Source: a virus
DNA length: 64,000 nucleotides
Reading direction: 5' to 3' (one strand)
Virus record (IMG/VR): IMGVR_UViG_3300044535_000374
Coordinates: 1 to 64,000 of that record
This document shows positions 1 through 10,494 of the stretch, in pieces. How positions within the stretch are numbered: position 1 is the first letter of the stretch; each line of letters begins with the position of its first letter. Made by a program: the position numbers and the translations under genes. The notes beneath the pieces are model-generated. The model ran no database searches. It saw only the letters and a program-made list of their open reading frames with translations, and was not told where the DNA came from.

Positions 1-3000
1 ACTCAATCTTTGATGCTTCTGTTACCTTTATAGTGTTTAATGTTTGAATGATTCCATCAATCTTGGCATCACTTCCGTTCATTTTAACAATCTGACTAAT
101 CATCTCATCCTTAGCTACATTTTTAACTCTAGACTTTAATTCGCCTTCTATTACACTTCTAGCTATTTGCTTTTGTTCTGGGCTAAGTTTTTGATAATCG
201 CCTTTCACAAACTCAGTTCTAACCTTTTTAAAAGCTTCTGGCCTGCTCATTGTTAAAAGAGCTGAATCTAACTTTGGCAATAATTGCTTTGTAAGTTCAT
301 TTTTAAACTCACCTCTATCTTTGGTTTCTTCAATTGATAATCCTGTAATACTTTGATTTATTTTGCTTCCTTCTTTAAAGTATCTATCAGTAATACCACT
401 TGCTTTTAATACCATATCTCTTGTATTCTTGCCATATCTTTCTTCAAATAAAGTCTTTTCAGAAGTCCCTGCTTCTGTTAAGAACATGGCAAATCCAGAT
501 AATGGGTTACTCTTGAAAGGCACACTTCCTGCTGCAGCTTCTAATCTTGCAGGAGATATACCTTCTGGTAATAATGGCATGTCTTTAGTAAGTTCTCCTG
601 CTTTTTGGAATAGCTTTGAAGATTGCTTTTTACCAACTTGAGCTCCTTCTAAATAATCTTTTGTAGCCTCTTCATACGGAACAACTTCTTCTTGTCTATA
701 TGGGTCTCTATTGAATTTATATTTAGCGATAGCAGAGTATAATGGGTTTCTTGAACCTACCTTTTCTAGATTGGCAAATTGTGTTAATGGGAACGCATCT
801 GCTACATTTACTGTAACCTCATAAGCATCCCTACTATTTAAAGTTTTACCTTCTAGGTATTGTCTTTCTGTAAGCCTTCTAGCTAATGAATGGATAGGTG
901 TTAAGAAGTCTGGTATCTTAACAGATACAAACTTTTCTTGTGATTCAACAAAGTATAATAAAACTCTGTTATCTCTATCAAACTCAGATAGTTTCATGTA
1001 GGCCTTTCTCTTCTTTTCTTTTAACTCGTCATCATCTCCAGCACCTAAAGCACTAAGAGTTAATAATGTAGCATAAGCAGCAAATTCCATAGAATATGCT
1101 AAAGCCTTTTTAGGGTTTGCTTTTGCTGATGAGAATACAGCTCTTTGAACCTGTATACCAGCATTTAAGTAAGGAACAATCTTGTTTATTTCTCCACCCC
1201 ATGTTCCTTTTCTATGGAAGTCAGCTGTGCCTCTAGCCATAGCGCCAGCTTCTATTTTAATATCTTCCATTTCCTGCTGGTTAGGCTCTCTATTATTATC
1301 TTTTTTAAACTCATTTATTTTGCTATCTCTAATAGATTTATACAAAGCCACTTTACTCATTTGCTCTGTGGTTTCTGTGATTCTTTTAGACCCCATCACA
1401 TATTGCTTAAGTCCTGGTACATTCCATTTCTCAATTACTTTTTCTAATGAGTTATCTTCCTTACCTAATAAACCTCTTTCAAAAGAAACCATACCTCCAT
1501 TATAGAAGTTAGTAGTAGCTCCATATTGCATAGCTTCTTGGAAATCTTTAGAGTTTCTCATTATATCTTTAGAAGCCATCAATGTCTTGGCAAAGAATAT
1601 AGGATAATCAATAAGTATAGGTAGCTTTCTTTCCTCTAATGTTGCAGTATAAGCAGATATAGTATCTGGTATAAGCTGAGCAATACCAAATACAGGATTT
1701 ATTCCTGTAGCAACTACTCTAAGTAAATTAGCTCCTGTTAACTTTCCTACAAAAGAAAGTGCACTCATTGATTTCACATTTCTGTTATACCATTGGTCAG
1801 CAAACCATTGAGGAACAATAAGGTCATATCTCTGACCATTAAAGTAAGTTTTAATATAATCTTCTCCTTCTTTTGCTTGCTCTTGTACTACTCTAAATTT
1901 ATTGCCATTACCATCAACTTCAATATCAACAGGAGCTACATAAGGCTTAATGCCCATTTCACCTGCTTTTTGCATTCCTTTATATGGCAATTGCTTTTGT
2001 CCACTAGGTAATTCTAATGCAGATTTTGCTTTACCTTCTTGTATTGCTTTAACCTTATCATCAATTACGTCAAATTTAACTGGCCCTTCTATTTCAATAG
2101 GAACTAATTTAGTACCAAGTCTAATTCCAGCTTCGTTAAACTTAGCTGGATTCTCAGAAACTAAATCATAGAATCTATTAGTAGCTCTATTTTCTGATAC
2201 TGAATACTCTGATGCATATGTCATAGCTCTCAATAAACCTTCATAGTCACTCATATTCAACTTCTCTGTACCACCAGCAAGTGTTCTCATTCTTAATATA
2301 GAATCCTGTCTGTAAGAAGCTGTCTTCTCAGATAATGACAATAATGGGTCTATCAATGCATCGCTAATATATCTAGCAGGCGCATAGAAAAATTTAACTA
2401 GATAGTCATATGTTTCTTGAGAAATCAATCCTGCATCTAGCCTATCTTTCATCATGCCATTAAAATGCTTGCTGTACTTTTCTGAGCTAGTCATTAATTT
2501 ATCAAAGGCATCTTCTCCTATTGATTCTCTTATCTCGTATAATAATGCTTTTGCCTGCGTAGCTGTTACGTTACCCATTGCAAACTCAACATCTAAGCTT
2601 TCTCCAATAAAATTTCCATCAACGTCAATCATGTTGTTATCAATAAGCTTTTTCTTACTCTTGTTATATTCTGGAGAACCAATCTCTGAATTTAACATAG
2701 TTTGATATGCTTGATTCATTTGCTCTTGAATAGATATAACTCTTTGATAACCAATCACCTGATTAAACAATTCATACTCGGTGAACTTAGCGCCATTAAT
2801 ATTGAATGTCTTTTTCTTAGACATATCACCATATATCTCTTTAACAGCAGCTTCCGCCTTTATTGTTGCAGTAGCTGATGCGCTATTCCTCGTAAGTAAA
2901 TATGCCTTAACTAATTGTCCTTGCTTCCCAATCTCTGCTAATCCTCTCAATACTCTATCTTGATTGTCTAACCAAGCTGTTCTTAATCTTGTATTGATTA

Positions 3001-6000
3001 CATTAAATAAAGAAGGCTTTGCTTTTTTAATTTCATTAAGCTTTCTATCTATGTCTGTCTTCTGGCCATTCATTGTTTCAATAGCAACATATCTACCAGT
3101 AGAAGTTTTAATCATTGTCTCTCCTGGCTCTGGCTTACCTGATGTGCCCTTTTCCCAAGAGTACTTTTTCTTTTCTGGGAGTCCTGATGGTTGCTGTTGT
3201 TCTTTTGGCATTCCAACCTCTCCTGTAGGGGGTACTATTCCAACCTCTGTAGATGGTTGTACTGGTTCAGCTTTTACTATTCCTGTTTCTTGCTGCGCTT
3301 CTTGAATTGGTGCTGTTTCTTTTGGTCTAGCATCTATTATCTTATCAAAATACTTTACAAGCTCCTTATTATAGCTAGCCTTTCTAAATAAATCAAGTAT
3401 CTTGTCTAATACTAATGATATCTTCTTAAATAATGTGTCAAACTGAGCATCAGTTATTTTATTTTCAATATAGTACTGACGGAATTGTTCTGCAAAGTAT
3501 TCCATAAAGTCTTCTGAAGCATTTGATTGAACAGTTGCTTCTGATACACCTCCTCCTTGTTTTTCTCTTGTAACCTTAAATGGTTTACCTAAAGCTTGCT
3601 CCTCTTCTAATGTAGTAGTTCCTTTTGCAAATCTTTCTGCTGAATATTTGAAGAACTCTACTCTTTCTTCTGGCGTTAGTATGTTAAAAAATCCCCAATG
3701 CCCAACCTCATGTATAAATGCAGATGGTTGTTTTGATTTTAATAAGTTTGTTGCAAATTGGTAGTAGTTTTGACTCTTTTCTTTTCCAGTAGAAATAAAA
3801 TTAAAAACATTCTCTGGTATGATATCATCAATCATACCGAATATTATTTCCTTTTCCTTATCCGTGTATTCACTATTAACTTCTACACTACGCTTAAGTT
3901 CTTCTTTAGTTGATTGATTTGCTCTATCTGTAAATAGACCATACATCCTTTCTACCGCATTAAGACTTGCTATAGTTTTTGATATATTAGCTTTACTTTT
4001 TGGAGTAGCTTTATACATGTTAACTATAAAGTTCCTTACCTGTTGTGCATCAATTTTACTCTTGTTCTGATTTATTAAATCATCAATACCTTTTCTTAAA
4101 GCACTAGCAGACCCCTTGAACTTGTTTTTATTTATTGAAAACAAATAATCTTTATATACATTAACAAGGTCTGGATTCTCTCTTATAAAATCTTGATTTA
4201 TTGTTATCATTTGAGAGCCTGGCGTATCGTCAAACCAAGATGGTTTTTCACCCATTTGGAACTGAGACTGAGTAGATGTATATTCAGCCCTCTGTGTTGA
4301 TATTGGTTTACCTGAAAGTATATCCTGCAATGCACCACCTAAAAAGTCCTGTAAAGACAAGTTTTGAACTTGCTCTGGAGTTAGTTTTCTTAAGTTAGGG
4401 AATATCTCTTGTAGGTATTTCCATACACCAACAAGCCATTCTTTAAACTGTGATTGCATAGCAGCATCAGCTATAGTTTCTCCCTTGTTCCCTATAAGCA
4501 TTGCTAATGCCTCTTTTCTAGCAAACACATTATCCCCTAGTCTAGCCTTAGCTGATTCAAATTCAGGCGTTCCTTCTACTAGCTTTAACCCCTGTGCAAA
4601 TAATGTAGGATTTGTATTCTCTATAAAATCTACCCATATGTGACCCATTTCGTGGATAGCTGTATTGTATGTTGCTTTCTCTGGATTTAAATATATATTA
4701 CCATCTTTTGTAACACCATAAATAACATCTCCATCTTTTAAATACTCCTTAACTCCTTCTGATGACAACACATCTTCAAATGATTGTTTATCTGTAAAGA
4801 ATGTTACATCAGGGAAAGATAAATTCAAGAATCCTATTAGCTTTGATAGGTTATCATTTGTAGCTAATGTTTTATTCTTAAATATAGCATTTGCTAATCC
4901 AGAAGGCAATGCTCTACTTACAGCCTCACTAGGTGTAATAGAACCCTCTTTAGCCACTACATCAGTTATTTTAGATACTACATTACCATAAGCTGTTGGC
5001 ATTACAGATGCGATATGTGCTGTATTTTCTACAACACCTAATCCTTGACCAGATAATGCGTATGGATAATTTTTATGCGTAGATGTTTGTACTGGCGCAT
5101 CTTTAGATACATCAATACCTACAAACCCAATAACATGTCTTGCAGGCACATTTTTGATTGATTCATCTCTTAATGGTTCTGTTATGTAACCTAGATGAAG
5201 CTTCTTTGCGCTTTCTTGAGGCAATGTATTTAATAAAGCCTTTACAACAGGGACAGTAGATTTTGTAACCTTTGGTTTTGCTGGCAATAAACCAACTTCG
5301 CCCATTGTTATTCTATCTGTAATAAGTGGTCTAGTATTAATATTAAGAGAACCTATGTTGTTAATAACGCTTTCAATATCTTTATTAGACTTTAAATACT
5401 CATTATATATAGTTTTATAACCATTTAATTTGTTGTTTAAAGAGGCAGATATATCCTTGCCTGCTTTTGTATTCTCATTTACAGTTTTCTGTGTTATATC
5501 TAACCTACTCTTTATATCTTGTACAAGCGCTTTGTATGCCGCTTTTTGGTTTGCCTTTGGAATAGATGCAACATTATCAGCAAGAACTCTAAATACAGCC
5601 TCATTGGATGTAATAGCGTCTACTCCCATTTTTACAACAGCAACAGGTATGTGATTCTGAGGTAACTTACCTTCAGCCCACAACTTATCAAACAGTTCTT
5701 TATTAGCTTGATAAATATTCTTTGCAGAATTAAGTGTATCAACAGCTGTTTTTTCATCTGTGTACGCCCATGCAAATTCAGTATTCCCTTCGCTATAATT
5801 AAATCCAATACCACCATTTAAATTATCTATTGTATTACCTGTTTCTGGGTTAACAATAGAACCAGTAGTCAATTCATCTGATATTGTAAGCATCATTGGA
5901 ATGCCGTTAAAATCAGTAATAGACAATACGTTTGGACTTTTAACAACACCCTCCCTTTGAGAAAGTGTACCAACATTTGCTTTAGATGTAGCATTAACGC

Positions 6001-8266
6001 TTGCATCTGCAGTAAATTCTACAGCTGCACCTCCAATGTCATTCATCTTATTTGTAATAGCTGATGTTTCTTTTTTATAAACACCTACATCCTGTTGACC
6101 TACTTGGAATTGCGCCTGGCCGCTGATAGGGCGATTGCTATCTTTTGCTTCATTGGTCGCTTGTTCTTGGACTGGTTGAGTTCCCTGATATTGGCTGATA
6201 CCGCCTTGTTCAGTGCTGATTTGCTCTTTCCTTGTGCTTTCTTTAATGGCATTTTCTTCTGAATTAAATATGTTTAAAATTTGTTCGTCTATTTGTTTTG
6301 CTTCTGCATTTGCTTTTTTCTTAAATGCATCATCTAATGTTTCTGCATTTGATATAATTTGGTTTCTTTGACCTATTAAATCAATAATATTAGCTGAACC
6401 ATCTATACTCATGCCAGTAGGAAGCTTATTCATCATACCTTTTGCGTAAGCAACCTGAGACTTCATTGCATTTGCTTGCTCTTCTGTTAGAATTCCAGCA
6501 CCTAAGTGCACGTCAATATTATTATTGATAAATCCTATATCATTCCTAGATACTATATCAACTAAATCTTTTGTTTTTAAAGGCTCATTTCTTTTAGCAA
6601 TTTCAAATGCACGACCAGTAACAATTTCTCCTGCGCTACCAAATGTTTCGCCAAGCATCTCCATTACTATGGCATTTGTGTCGTATATTTTACCTTTTTC
6701 TACCAATTGTCCTGCAGCTTCACCTGCACCTCCTAATGTAGATTGAACTCCTAATTCCGCAAATCCTCCTGCAACCTTTCTTCCAATAGATGGAGCTCCT
6801 GTTGTCATTATAGCTTTAGCGCTCTTTGAAACAAACTTACCAGCTATACCAGCAGATAGCATATCAAATAAAGCTACAGGCACCCCTTTTTCCCATCCAG
6901 CTTTTCTAGCCCTATCCATTAACTCTTCGTTAGCGAATGCATCTTTTAAGCTGTTAGCATTTGTAATATCAACACCTTCTTCTGAAAGTGTTTCCATTAT
7001 TTTTGATGAGTGTTCTAGATTTAATGATGTTAAACCAGAGCCAGCAATAAATCCTGTACTAGCTCCTGTTATTGTTCCAAATCCTGGGATTACAGAGCCT
7101 AATGCTGCACCTTCTGCTGCACCAGCTACCATTCTTGATGCTCCATGTTTATACATCGCAACTAAGCTTTCTAATGTAAGCTCAGCCATGATACCTATTG
7201 GATTCTTCATAAAGGTTTCAAAAGACATATTCTTTTGGAATTCCTCGTATGCTTTTGATTGCCTAGCCTCCTGTTGTAATCTGTTTACCTCTGCTAGTCT
7301 CTCTACTGGGATACCTGTGTTTTCTGATGTAACAGTAAGTATATCAGCACCTTCTGCGCTATATAAACCTCTTTCTGTAGCTCTTCCTACTATATCTTTA
7401 AAAGACTGAATAGTAAATGGATTGTCATACTCTATTTGAATCATTTTATTTGTAGCTTCTTTAGCTCCAAATGTTCCACTATTAAATAATTCAATACCAT
7501 TAGTATTACCTTCTTTACCCATTGCAGCACCAGCAGCAATATCAATATTAGAAGCTACTTTATCAAGTTTAGCTAATACTAAATCTTTTTCTGCCTGACT
7601 AGAATCTGGGTCTTGTAATGTGTTTATGTAATCGTTAAAGTCAGCTTTTTTACCATACGATAAAGAACGTAAGCCAGAAAATTGTTTTTGAGATAATTTA
7701 TCCTTTAAAGAAGACGCTTCATACTCTTCTTTTACAACGTTTGATTTAGAATAATACGCACCAGCATACTGGCTATTAATCCATGCATCTCTAGTTCTAT
7801 CATTCTCATTAATATCTGTGAAATTGCTAAGGAAATCATAGCTTTTTTCTACTCTTTGACTTAGTTGTTCTGGCTTATTTAATGAAGCTTGCTCACGTAA
7901 AAAATCTGATACAATAGGTTGTATCTCTGGCTTTTCTTGCTTTATCTTTTCTATAAAGCCATTTAAATAGCTAGTACCGCCTTTTACGGCATTGTTATAC
8001 GTCTCCTCTATAGCTAATTGTGATTGCTTAGCATCTGCAATAAGCTGCTCTTCAATCTTAGATGCATCTAAACCTTTTAAGGTTATTTCTTTTGGGGCTT
8101 TTGGAGATTTGTACTGACCTAGTTCTTTAAGTGTTATCGGCTTTTCTTCCTTTCTTTTCTCACCTTCTCCGCTAACGCCTGGTGCCATTTGTAGATACTC
8201 GTCACCGATTGATTGGTATTCTTCACTACTTGGGTCTAATGGACTAAAATTTTGTTCAAAATTCAT
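1..8266 (-). CDS. Giant polyvalent / internal virion protein with two zincin motifs, C-terminus cut by window edge
   Basis: One open frame runs from an ATG at 8266 to the window edge, at least 2755 residues with no stop. Two HExxH zinc-protease motifs are readable: HEMGH at residues 1205-1209 and HEVGH at 1519-1523. Around residues 330-470 there are Gly/Ala-rich stretches that could enter membranes. The last several hundred residues (near 2190, motif GINPVFGIAQ) resemble the LPD38-type domain of large polyvalent phage proteins. Such proteins are packaged and injected with DNA. It is last in the tail/internal protein operon, 35 bases after the preceding gene, with its own TAnnTTTG box at 8290-8283. 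The substrate of either zincin is unknown. Identification as a polyvalent protein is inference from motifs, size and position. Confidence 0.8.
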   Translation of the reverse strand, partial: MNFEQNFSPLDPSSEEYQSIGDEYLQMAPGVSGEGEKRKEEKPITLKELGQYKSPKAPKEITLKGLDASKIEEQLIADAKQSQLAIEETYNNAVKGGTSYLNGFIEKIKQEKPEIQPIVSDFLREQASLNKPEQLSQRVEKSYDFLSNFTDINENDRTRDAWINSQYAGAYYSKSNVVKEEYEASSLKDKLSQKQFSGLRSLSYGKKADFNDYINTLQDPDSSQAEKDLVLAKLDKVASNIDIAAGAAMGKEGNTNGIELFNSGTFGAKEATNKMIQIEYDNPFTIQSFKDIVGRATERGLYSAEGADILTVTSENTGIPVERLAEVNRLQQEARQSKAYEEFQKNMSFETFMKNPIGIMAELTLESLVAMYKHGASRMVAGAAEGAALGSVIPGFGTITGASTGFIAGSGLTSLNLEHSSKIMETLSEEGVDITNANSLKDAFANEELMDRARKAGWEKGVPVALFDMLSAGIAGKFVSKSAKAIMTTGAPSIGRKVAGGFAELGVQSTLGGAGEAAGQLVEKGKIYDTNAIVMEMLGETFGSAGEIVTGRAFEIAKRNEPLKTKDLVDIVSRNDIGFINNNIDVHLGAGILTEEQANAMKSQVAYAKGMMNKLPTGMSIDGSANIIDLIGQRNQIISNAETLDDAFKKKANAEAKQIDEQILNIFNSEENAIKESTRKEQISTEQGGISQYQGTQPVQEQATNEAKDSNRPISGQAQFQVGQQDVGVYKKETSAITNKMNDIGGAAVEFTADASVNATSKANVGTLSQREGVVKSPNVLSITDFNGIPMMLTISDELTTGSIVNPETGNTIDNLNGGIGFNYSEGNTEFAWAYTDEKTAVDTLNSAKNIYQANKELFDKLWAEGKLPQNHIPVAVVKMGVDAITSNEAVFRVLADNVASIPKANQKAAYKALVQDIKSRLDITQKTVNENTKAGKDISASLNNKLNGYKTIYNEYLKSNKDIESVINNIGSLNINTRPLITDRITMGEVGLLPAKPKVTKSTVPVVKALLNTLPQESAKKLHLGYITEPLRDESIKNVPARHVIGFVGIDVSKDAPVQTSTHKNYPYALSGQGLGVVENTAHIASVMPTAYGNVVSKITDVVAKEGSITPSEAVSRALPSGLANAIFKNKTLATNDNLSKLIGFLNLSFPDVTFFTDKQSFEDVLSSEGVKEYLKDGDVIYGVTKDGNIYLNPEKATYNTAIHEMGHIWVDFIENTNPTLFAQGLKLVEGTPEFESAKARLGDNVFARKEALAMLIGNKGETIADAAMQSQFKEWLVGVWKYLQEIFPNLRKLTPEQVQNLSLQDFLGGALQDILSGKPISTQRAEYTSTQSQFQMGEKPSWFDDTPGSQMITINQDFIRENPDLVNVYKDYLFSINKNKFKGSASALRKGIDDLINQNKSKIDAQQVRNFIVNMYKATPKSKANISKTIASLNAVERMYGLFTDRANQSTKEELKRSVEVNSEYTDKEKEIIFGMIDDIIPENVFNFISTGKEKSQNYYQFATNLLKSKQPSAFIHEVGHWGFFNILTPEERVEFFKYSAERFAKGTTTLEEEQALGKPFKVTREKQGGGVSEATVQSNASEDFMEYFAEQFRQYYIENKITDAQFDTLFKKISLVLDKILDLFRKASYNKELVKYFDKIIDARPKETAPIQEAQQETGIVKAEPVQPSTEVGIVPPTGEVGMPKEQQQPSGLPEKKKYSWEKGTSGKPEPGETMIKTSTGRYVAIETMNGQKTDIDRKLNEIKKAKPSLFNVINTRLRTAWLDNQDRVLRGLAEIGKQGQLVKAYLLTRNSASATATIKAEAAVKEIYGDMSKKKTFNINGAKFTEYELFNQVIGYQRVISIQEQMNQAYQTMLNSEIGSPEYNKSKKKLIDNNMIDVDGNFIGESLDVEFAMGNVTATQAKALLYEIRESIGEDAFDKLMTSSEKYSKHFNGMMKDRLDAGLISQETYDYLVKFFYAPARYISDALIDPLLSLSEKTASYRQDSILRMRTLAGGTEKLNMSDYEGLLRAMTYASEYSVSENRATNRFYDLVSENPAKFNEAGIRLGTKLVPIEIEGPVKFDVIDDKVKAIQEGKAKSALELPSGQKQLPYKGMQKAGEMGIKPYVAPVDIEVDGNGNKFRVVQEQAKEGEDYIKTYFNGQRYDLIVPQWFADQWYNRNVKSMSALSFVGKLTGANLLRVVATGINPVFGIAQLIPDTISAYTATLEERKLPILIDYPIFFAKTLMASKDIMRNSKDFQEAMQYGATTNFYNGGMVSFERGLLGKEDNSLEKVIEKWNVPGLKQYVMGSKRITETTEQMSKVALYKSIRDSKINEFKKDNNREPNQQEMEDIKIEAGAMARGTADFHRKGTWGGEINKIVPYLNAGIQVQRAVFSSAKANPKKALAYSMEFAAYATLLTLSALGAGDDDELKEKKRKAYMKLSEFDRDNRVLLYFVESQEKFVSVKIPDFLTPIHSLARRLTERQYLEGKTLNSRDAYEVTVNVADAFPLTQFANLEKVGSRNPLYSAIAKYKFNRDPYRQEEVVPYEEATKDYLEGAQVGKKQSSKLFQKAGELTKDMPLLPEGISPARLEAAAGSVPFKSNPLSGFAMFLTEAGTSEKTLFEERYGKNTRDMVLKASGITDRYFKEGSKINQSITGLSIEETKDRGEFKNELTKQLLPKLDSALLTMSRPEAFKKVRTEFVKGDYQKLSPEQKQIARSVIEGELKSRVKNVAKDEMISQIVKMNGSDAKIDGIIQTLNTIKVTEASKIE

Positions 8267-8282
8267 AACCTTGATATATGGA

Positions 8283-8290
8283 CAAAGTTA
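8283..8290 (-). promoter_or_regulatory. TAACTTTG box before the giant polyvalent gene
   Basis: Minus-strand TAACTTTG, 16 bases before the ATG at 8266, in the 35-base gap after the 429-residue gene. No clear -33 element. Confidence 0.5.
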
Positions 8291-8301
8291 TGGTATTATT
8301 T

Positions 8302-9591
8302 TTATTTCTTGTTCATTATAGACCTTCCACCTTTACCAATTGCACTCACATATTTATTTAAAAAATCCATTGCATTAGCTCTTGACTTATCATCTCCAGA
8401 TAGGTCAAATTCACCAATTATACCATCAGAATACTCATCCTTTGCTTTTTGATATACAATCTTATTACCAGACCTTGAAACATTCCATCCTTTTGTTTTT
8501 AAAGCTCCACTAATGTTATCAACTACTTTATTAATCTCTTTGTCTTTACCACCAAAAAGCATATTCATAAAGTTATTAGTAATATTCTCTGTATCGTAAT
8601 TCTTAGATTGAGTAGATGTAGCGAATGATTCAATTTCTTTAGCATTAGGCTTAAACTTAGCTGGCAATGATTCCATTAATGCGTAATCAGTCTCTGTAAA
8701 TTCTTCTGGTTGTTTTATTCCACCATACTGAGGGTCTTTTTTAACAGCATCCGTATTCATGTATGCAACATAGTACTTGTAATTAGAAGACTCTGCTGCA
8801 TTTTCCCCTGCCTTCCAAGTAGCTAGTTTATTTGTAATATCAATCGTTTCTCTAGGACTAGAATTAGTAAAGAAATTATCAATAGCAGCTATAGAACCAC
8901 TAAGTGACGGTACATATCTTGTTGTCTTAACAATTGATTTGCCATCTTTTCCAGCTTGATAATCAGCATCTACACTAGTTGTAAATGGTATTGCTGTAGA
9001 TATAGCTTTTATTGTAGATGATGCTGGCTTATATGAATTCATTACAACTTGCTGAGGAGTAACTAATCCCATTGATGGTTTATATGTTCCACTTAAAACA
9101 GCGGCTCTAGTATCTTTAACAGACTTCTCAATTGCAGGGTCTGTAATTAATCCAGCAGCATAGTTTTTAGCTATCTGGTCTGTTGTTTCATTAAGTTGTT
9201 TTACTAAACCTATCTCATCCAATACTGATTTCTTCTTAGCATTAACTTGATTATATAACTCATAGTAAGCAGGAGTACCTACTTTAACACCTTTGCTTAT
9301 AGCTTCTTGTAAACCTCTATAGCCATTTTTGACTTCATTGAATTTTTCTACAAACTTAACTCTAGCTTCTTGGTCTAAGCCATTTTCCATTTTGTTGACT
9401 TCATCCATCCATCCTGCATACAACTGTGCGCCACCAGCCATTCTAGCGTCTTCTTCTTGCTGGATACGTCTTTGTCTATCTTCTTCTGCGAATTGTATTC
9501 TTTTACCTTGTTCAAAAGCTTGATTAAAGCTTTCGCCTACTTTAGAGTAATCAACAAATCCAGTTTGTATATTTTCAAGTCTTCTACTCAT
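8302..9591 (-). CDS. Putative internal virion protein
   Basis: This 429-residue protein is mostly helical and rich in charged residues and Gln. Its N-terminus is a coiled-coil-like stretch (EEDRQRRIQQEEDARM, about residues 37-52), followed by repeated Lys/Asn-rich segments. There is no signal peptide or recognisable enzyme motif. It overlaps the stop of the 300-residue upstream gene by one base and precedes the giant polyvalent gene. That place, between tail-hub and giant protein genes, fits an ejected internal protein, like the T7 gp14-16 group in position only. No family recognised. Confidence 0.75.
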   Translation of the reverse strand: MSRRLENIQTGFVDYSKVGESFNQAFEQGKRIQFAEEDRQRRIQQEEDARMAGGAQLYAGWMDEVNKMENGLDQEARVKFVEKFNEVKNGYRGLQEAISKGVKVGTPAYYELYNQVNAKKKSVLDEIGLVKQLNETTDQIAKNYAAGLITDPAIEKSVKDTRAAVLSGTYKPSMGLVTPQQVVMNSYKPASSTIKAISTAIPFTTSVDADYQAGKDGKSIVKTTRYVPSLSGSIAAIDNFFTNSSPRETIDITNKLATWKAGENAAESSNYKYYVAYMNTDAVKKDPQYGGIKQPEEFTETDYALMESLPAKFKPNAKEIESFATSTQSKNYDTENITNNFMNMLFGGKDKEINKVVDNISGALKTKGWNVSRSGNKIVYQKAKDEYSDGIIGEFDLSGDDKSRANAMDFLNKYVSAIGKGGRSIMNKK

Positions 9592-10493
9592 TATGCTGAT
9601 TTAAACAATTTACTTAAAAATCCAGTCCCACCATTTCCTTTTACGCTAGCAAAAGAACCAGCTGCTGAGCCTAAAGCTCCTAAAGCTGAACTTTGCTGTG
9701 CTCTTGCGGCAGCTAAATCACCTCTTGCTGCTTGGTATTTATTAGCCCATGAATCCCATTGAGCTTGTGCTGTTCTTTCGTTTGCTCCTGCCATTTGCAA
9801 TCCAGCTTGAGAACCTAATTGGAACCCAGTAAGACCAGCTTGTTGTTGACCTTGAACTCCAGCAGCTTCTGCACCGAACCCTAATTGTCTAGCTTGAAGT
9901 CCTGTTTGATAAACTGTTCCAAGTGCATTAAGTCTAGCATTAGCTGCCTGTTGCTGTGCACCCATTAAAGCTCCCAACCCCTGAGTCTGAGCCTGATATC
10001 CTTGGCCAACTAATTGATTTATTCCTTGCATTTGATTTCTTGCTAATGCTCCTGCCATACCAGCTCCCATTCTTCTATCAGAAGCTCCTCTCATTGCTGT
10101 AGCTCCTGTTTGAGCAAGCGCATCCATTCCCATTACACCAGCTGCCCCTAATCCTCTTTGGAATGCCATCTGACCCAATCTTTCTGTTTGCCTAGCACCT
10201 TTTTCTGCAGTAGATTGAAAAGATTGACCAAATTGAGCTTGTTGAGCTGCTATGTCTTTAGAAAACGCAGTACCCATTCCAGCCAATTGGTTTGCATATT
10301 TCATTTGCTCTTGCCCAGCAGCTCCTGCTGCAGCTATATTTTGAGCATAAAATGGGTCTGTTTCAGCTTTTGGCTCCATAGAACCAAGCCTATCCATTTC
10401 AGCTTGCGCTTTCTTTTTAGCTTTACCGCCTCCTATTACTCCAGCTATACCACCTATTGCGCTTAAGCCAGCACCTATTAATTGACCAATCAT
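9591..10493 (-). CDS. Putative virion / DNA-transfer protein, Ala-Gly-Gln rich
   Basis: 300 residues. The N-terminus (MIGQLIGAGLSAIGGIAGVIGGG) is a Gly-rich hydrophobic stretch that could insert in a membrane. It is followed by a long Ala/Gln/Gly-rich helical region with few charges and a short basic tail. Low-complexity proteins of this kind with a Gly-rich N-terminus are common just after tail genes in podoviruses and are thought to be ejected to form a DNA channel. It starts one base past the stop of the 1297-residue gene. Function is inferred from composition and context only. Confidence 0.75.
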   Translation of the reverse strand: MIGQLIGAGLSAIGGIAGVIGGGKAKKKAQAEMDRLGSMEPKAETDPFYAQNIAAAGAAGQEQMKYANQLAGMGTAFSKDIAAQQAQFGQSFQSTAEKGARQTERLGQMAFQRGLGAAGVMGMDALAQTGATAMRGASDRRMGAGMAGALARNQMQGINQLVGQGYQAQTQGLGALMGAQQQAANARLNALGTVYQTGLQARQLGFGAEAAGVQGQQQAGLTGFQLGSQAGLQMAGANERTAQAQWDSWANKYQAARGDLAAARAQQSSALGALGSAAGSFASVKGNGGTGFLSKLFKSA

Positions 10494-10494
10494 G

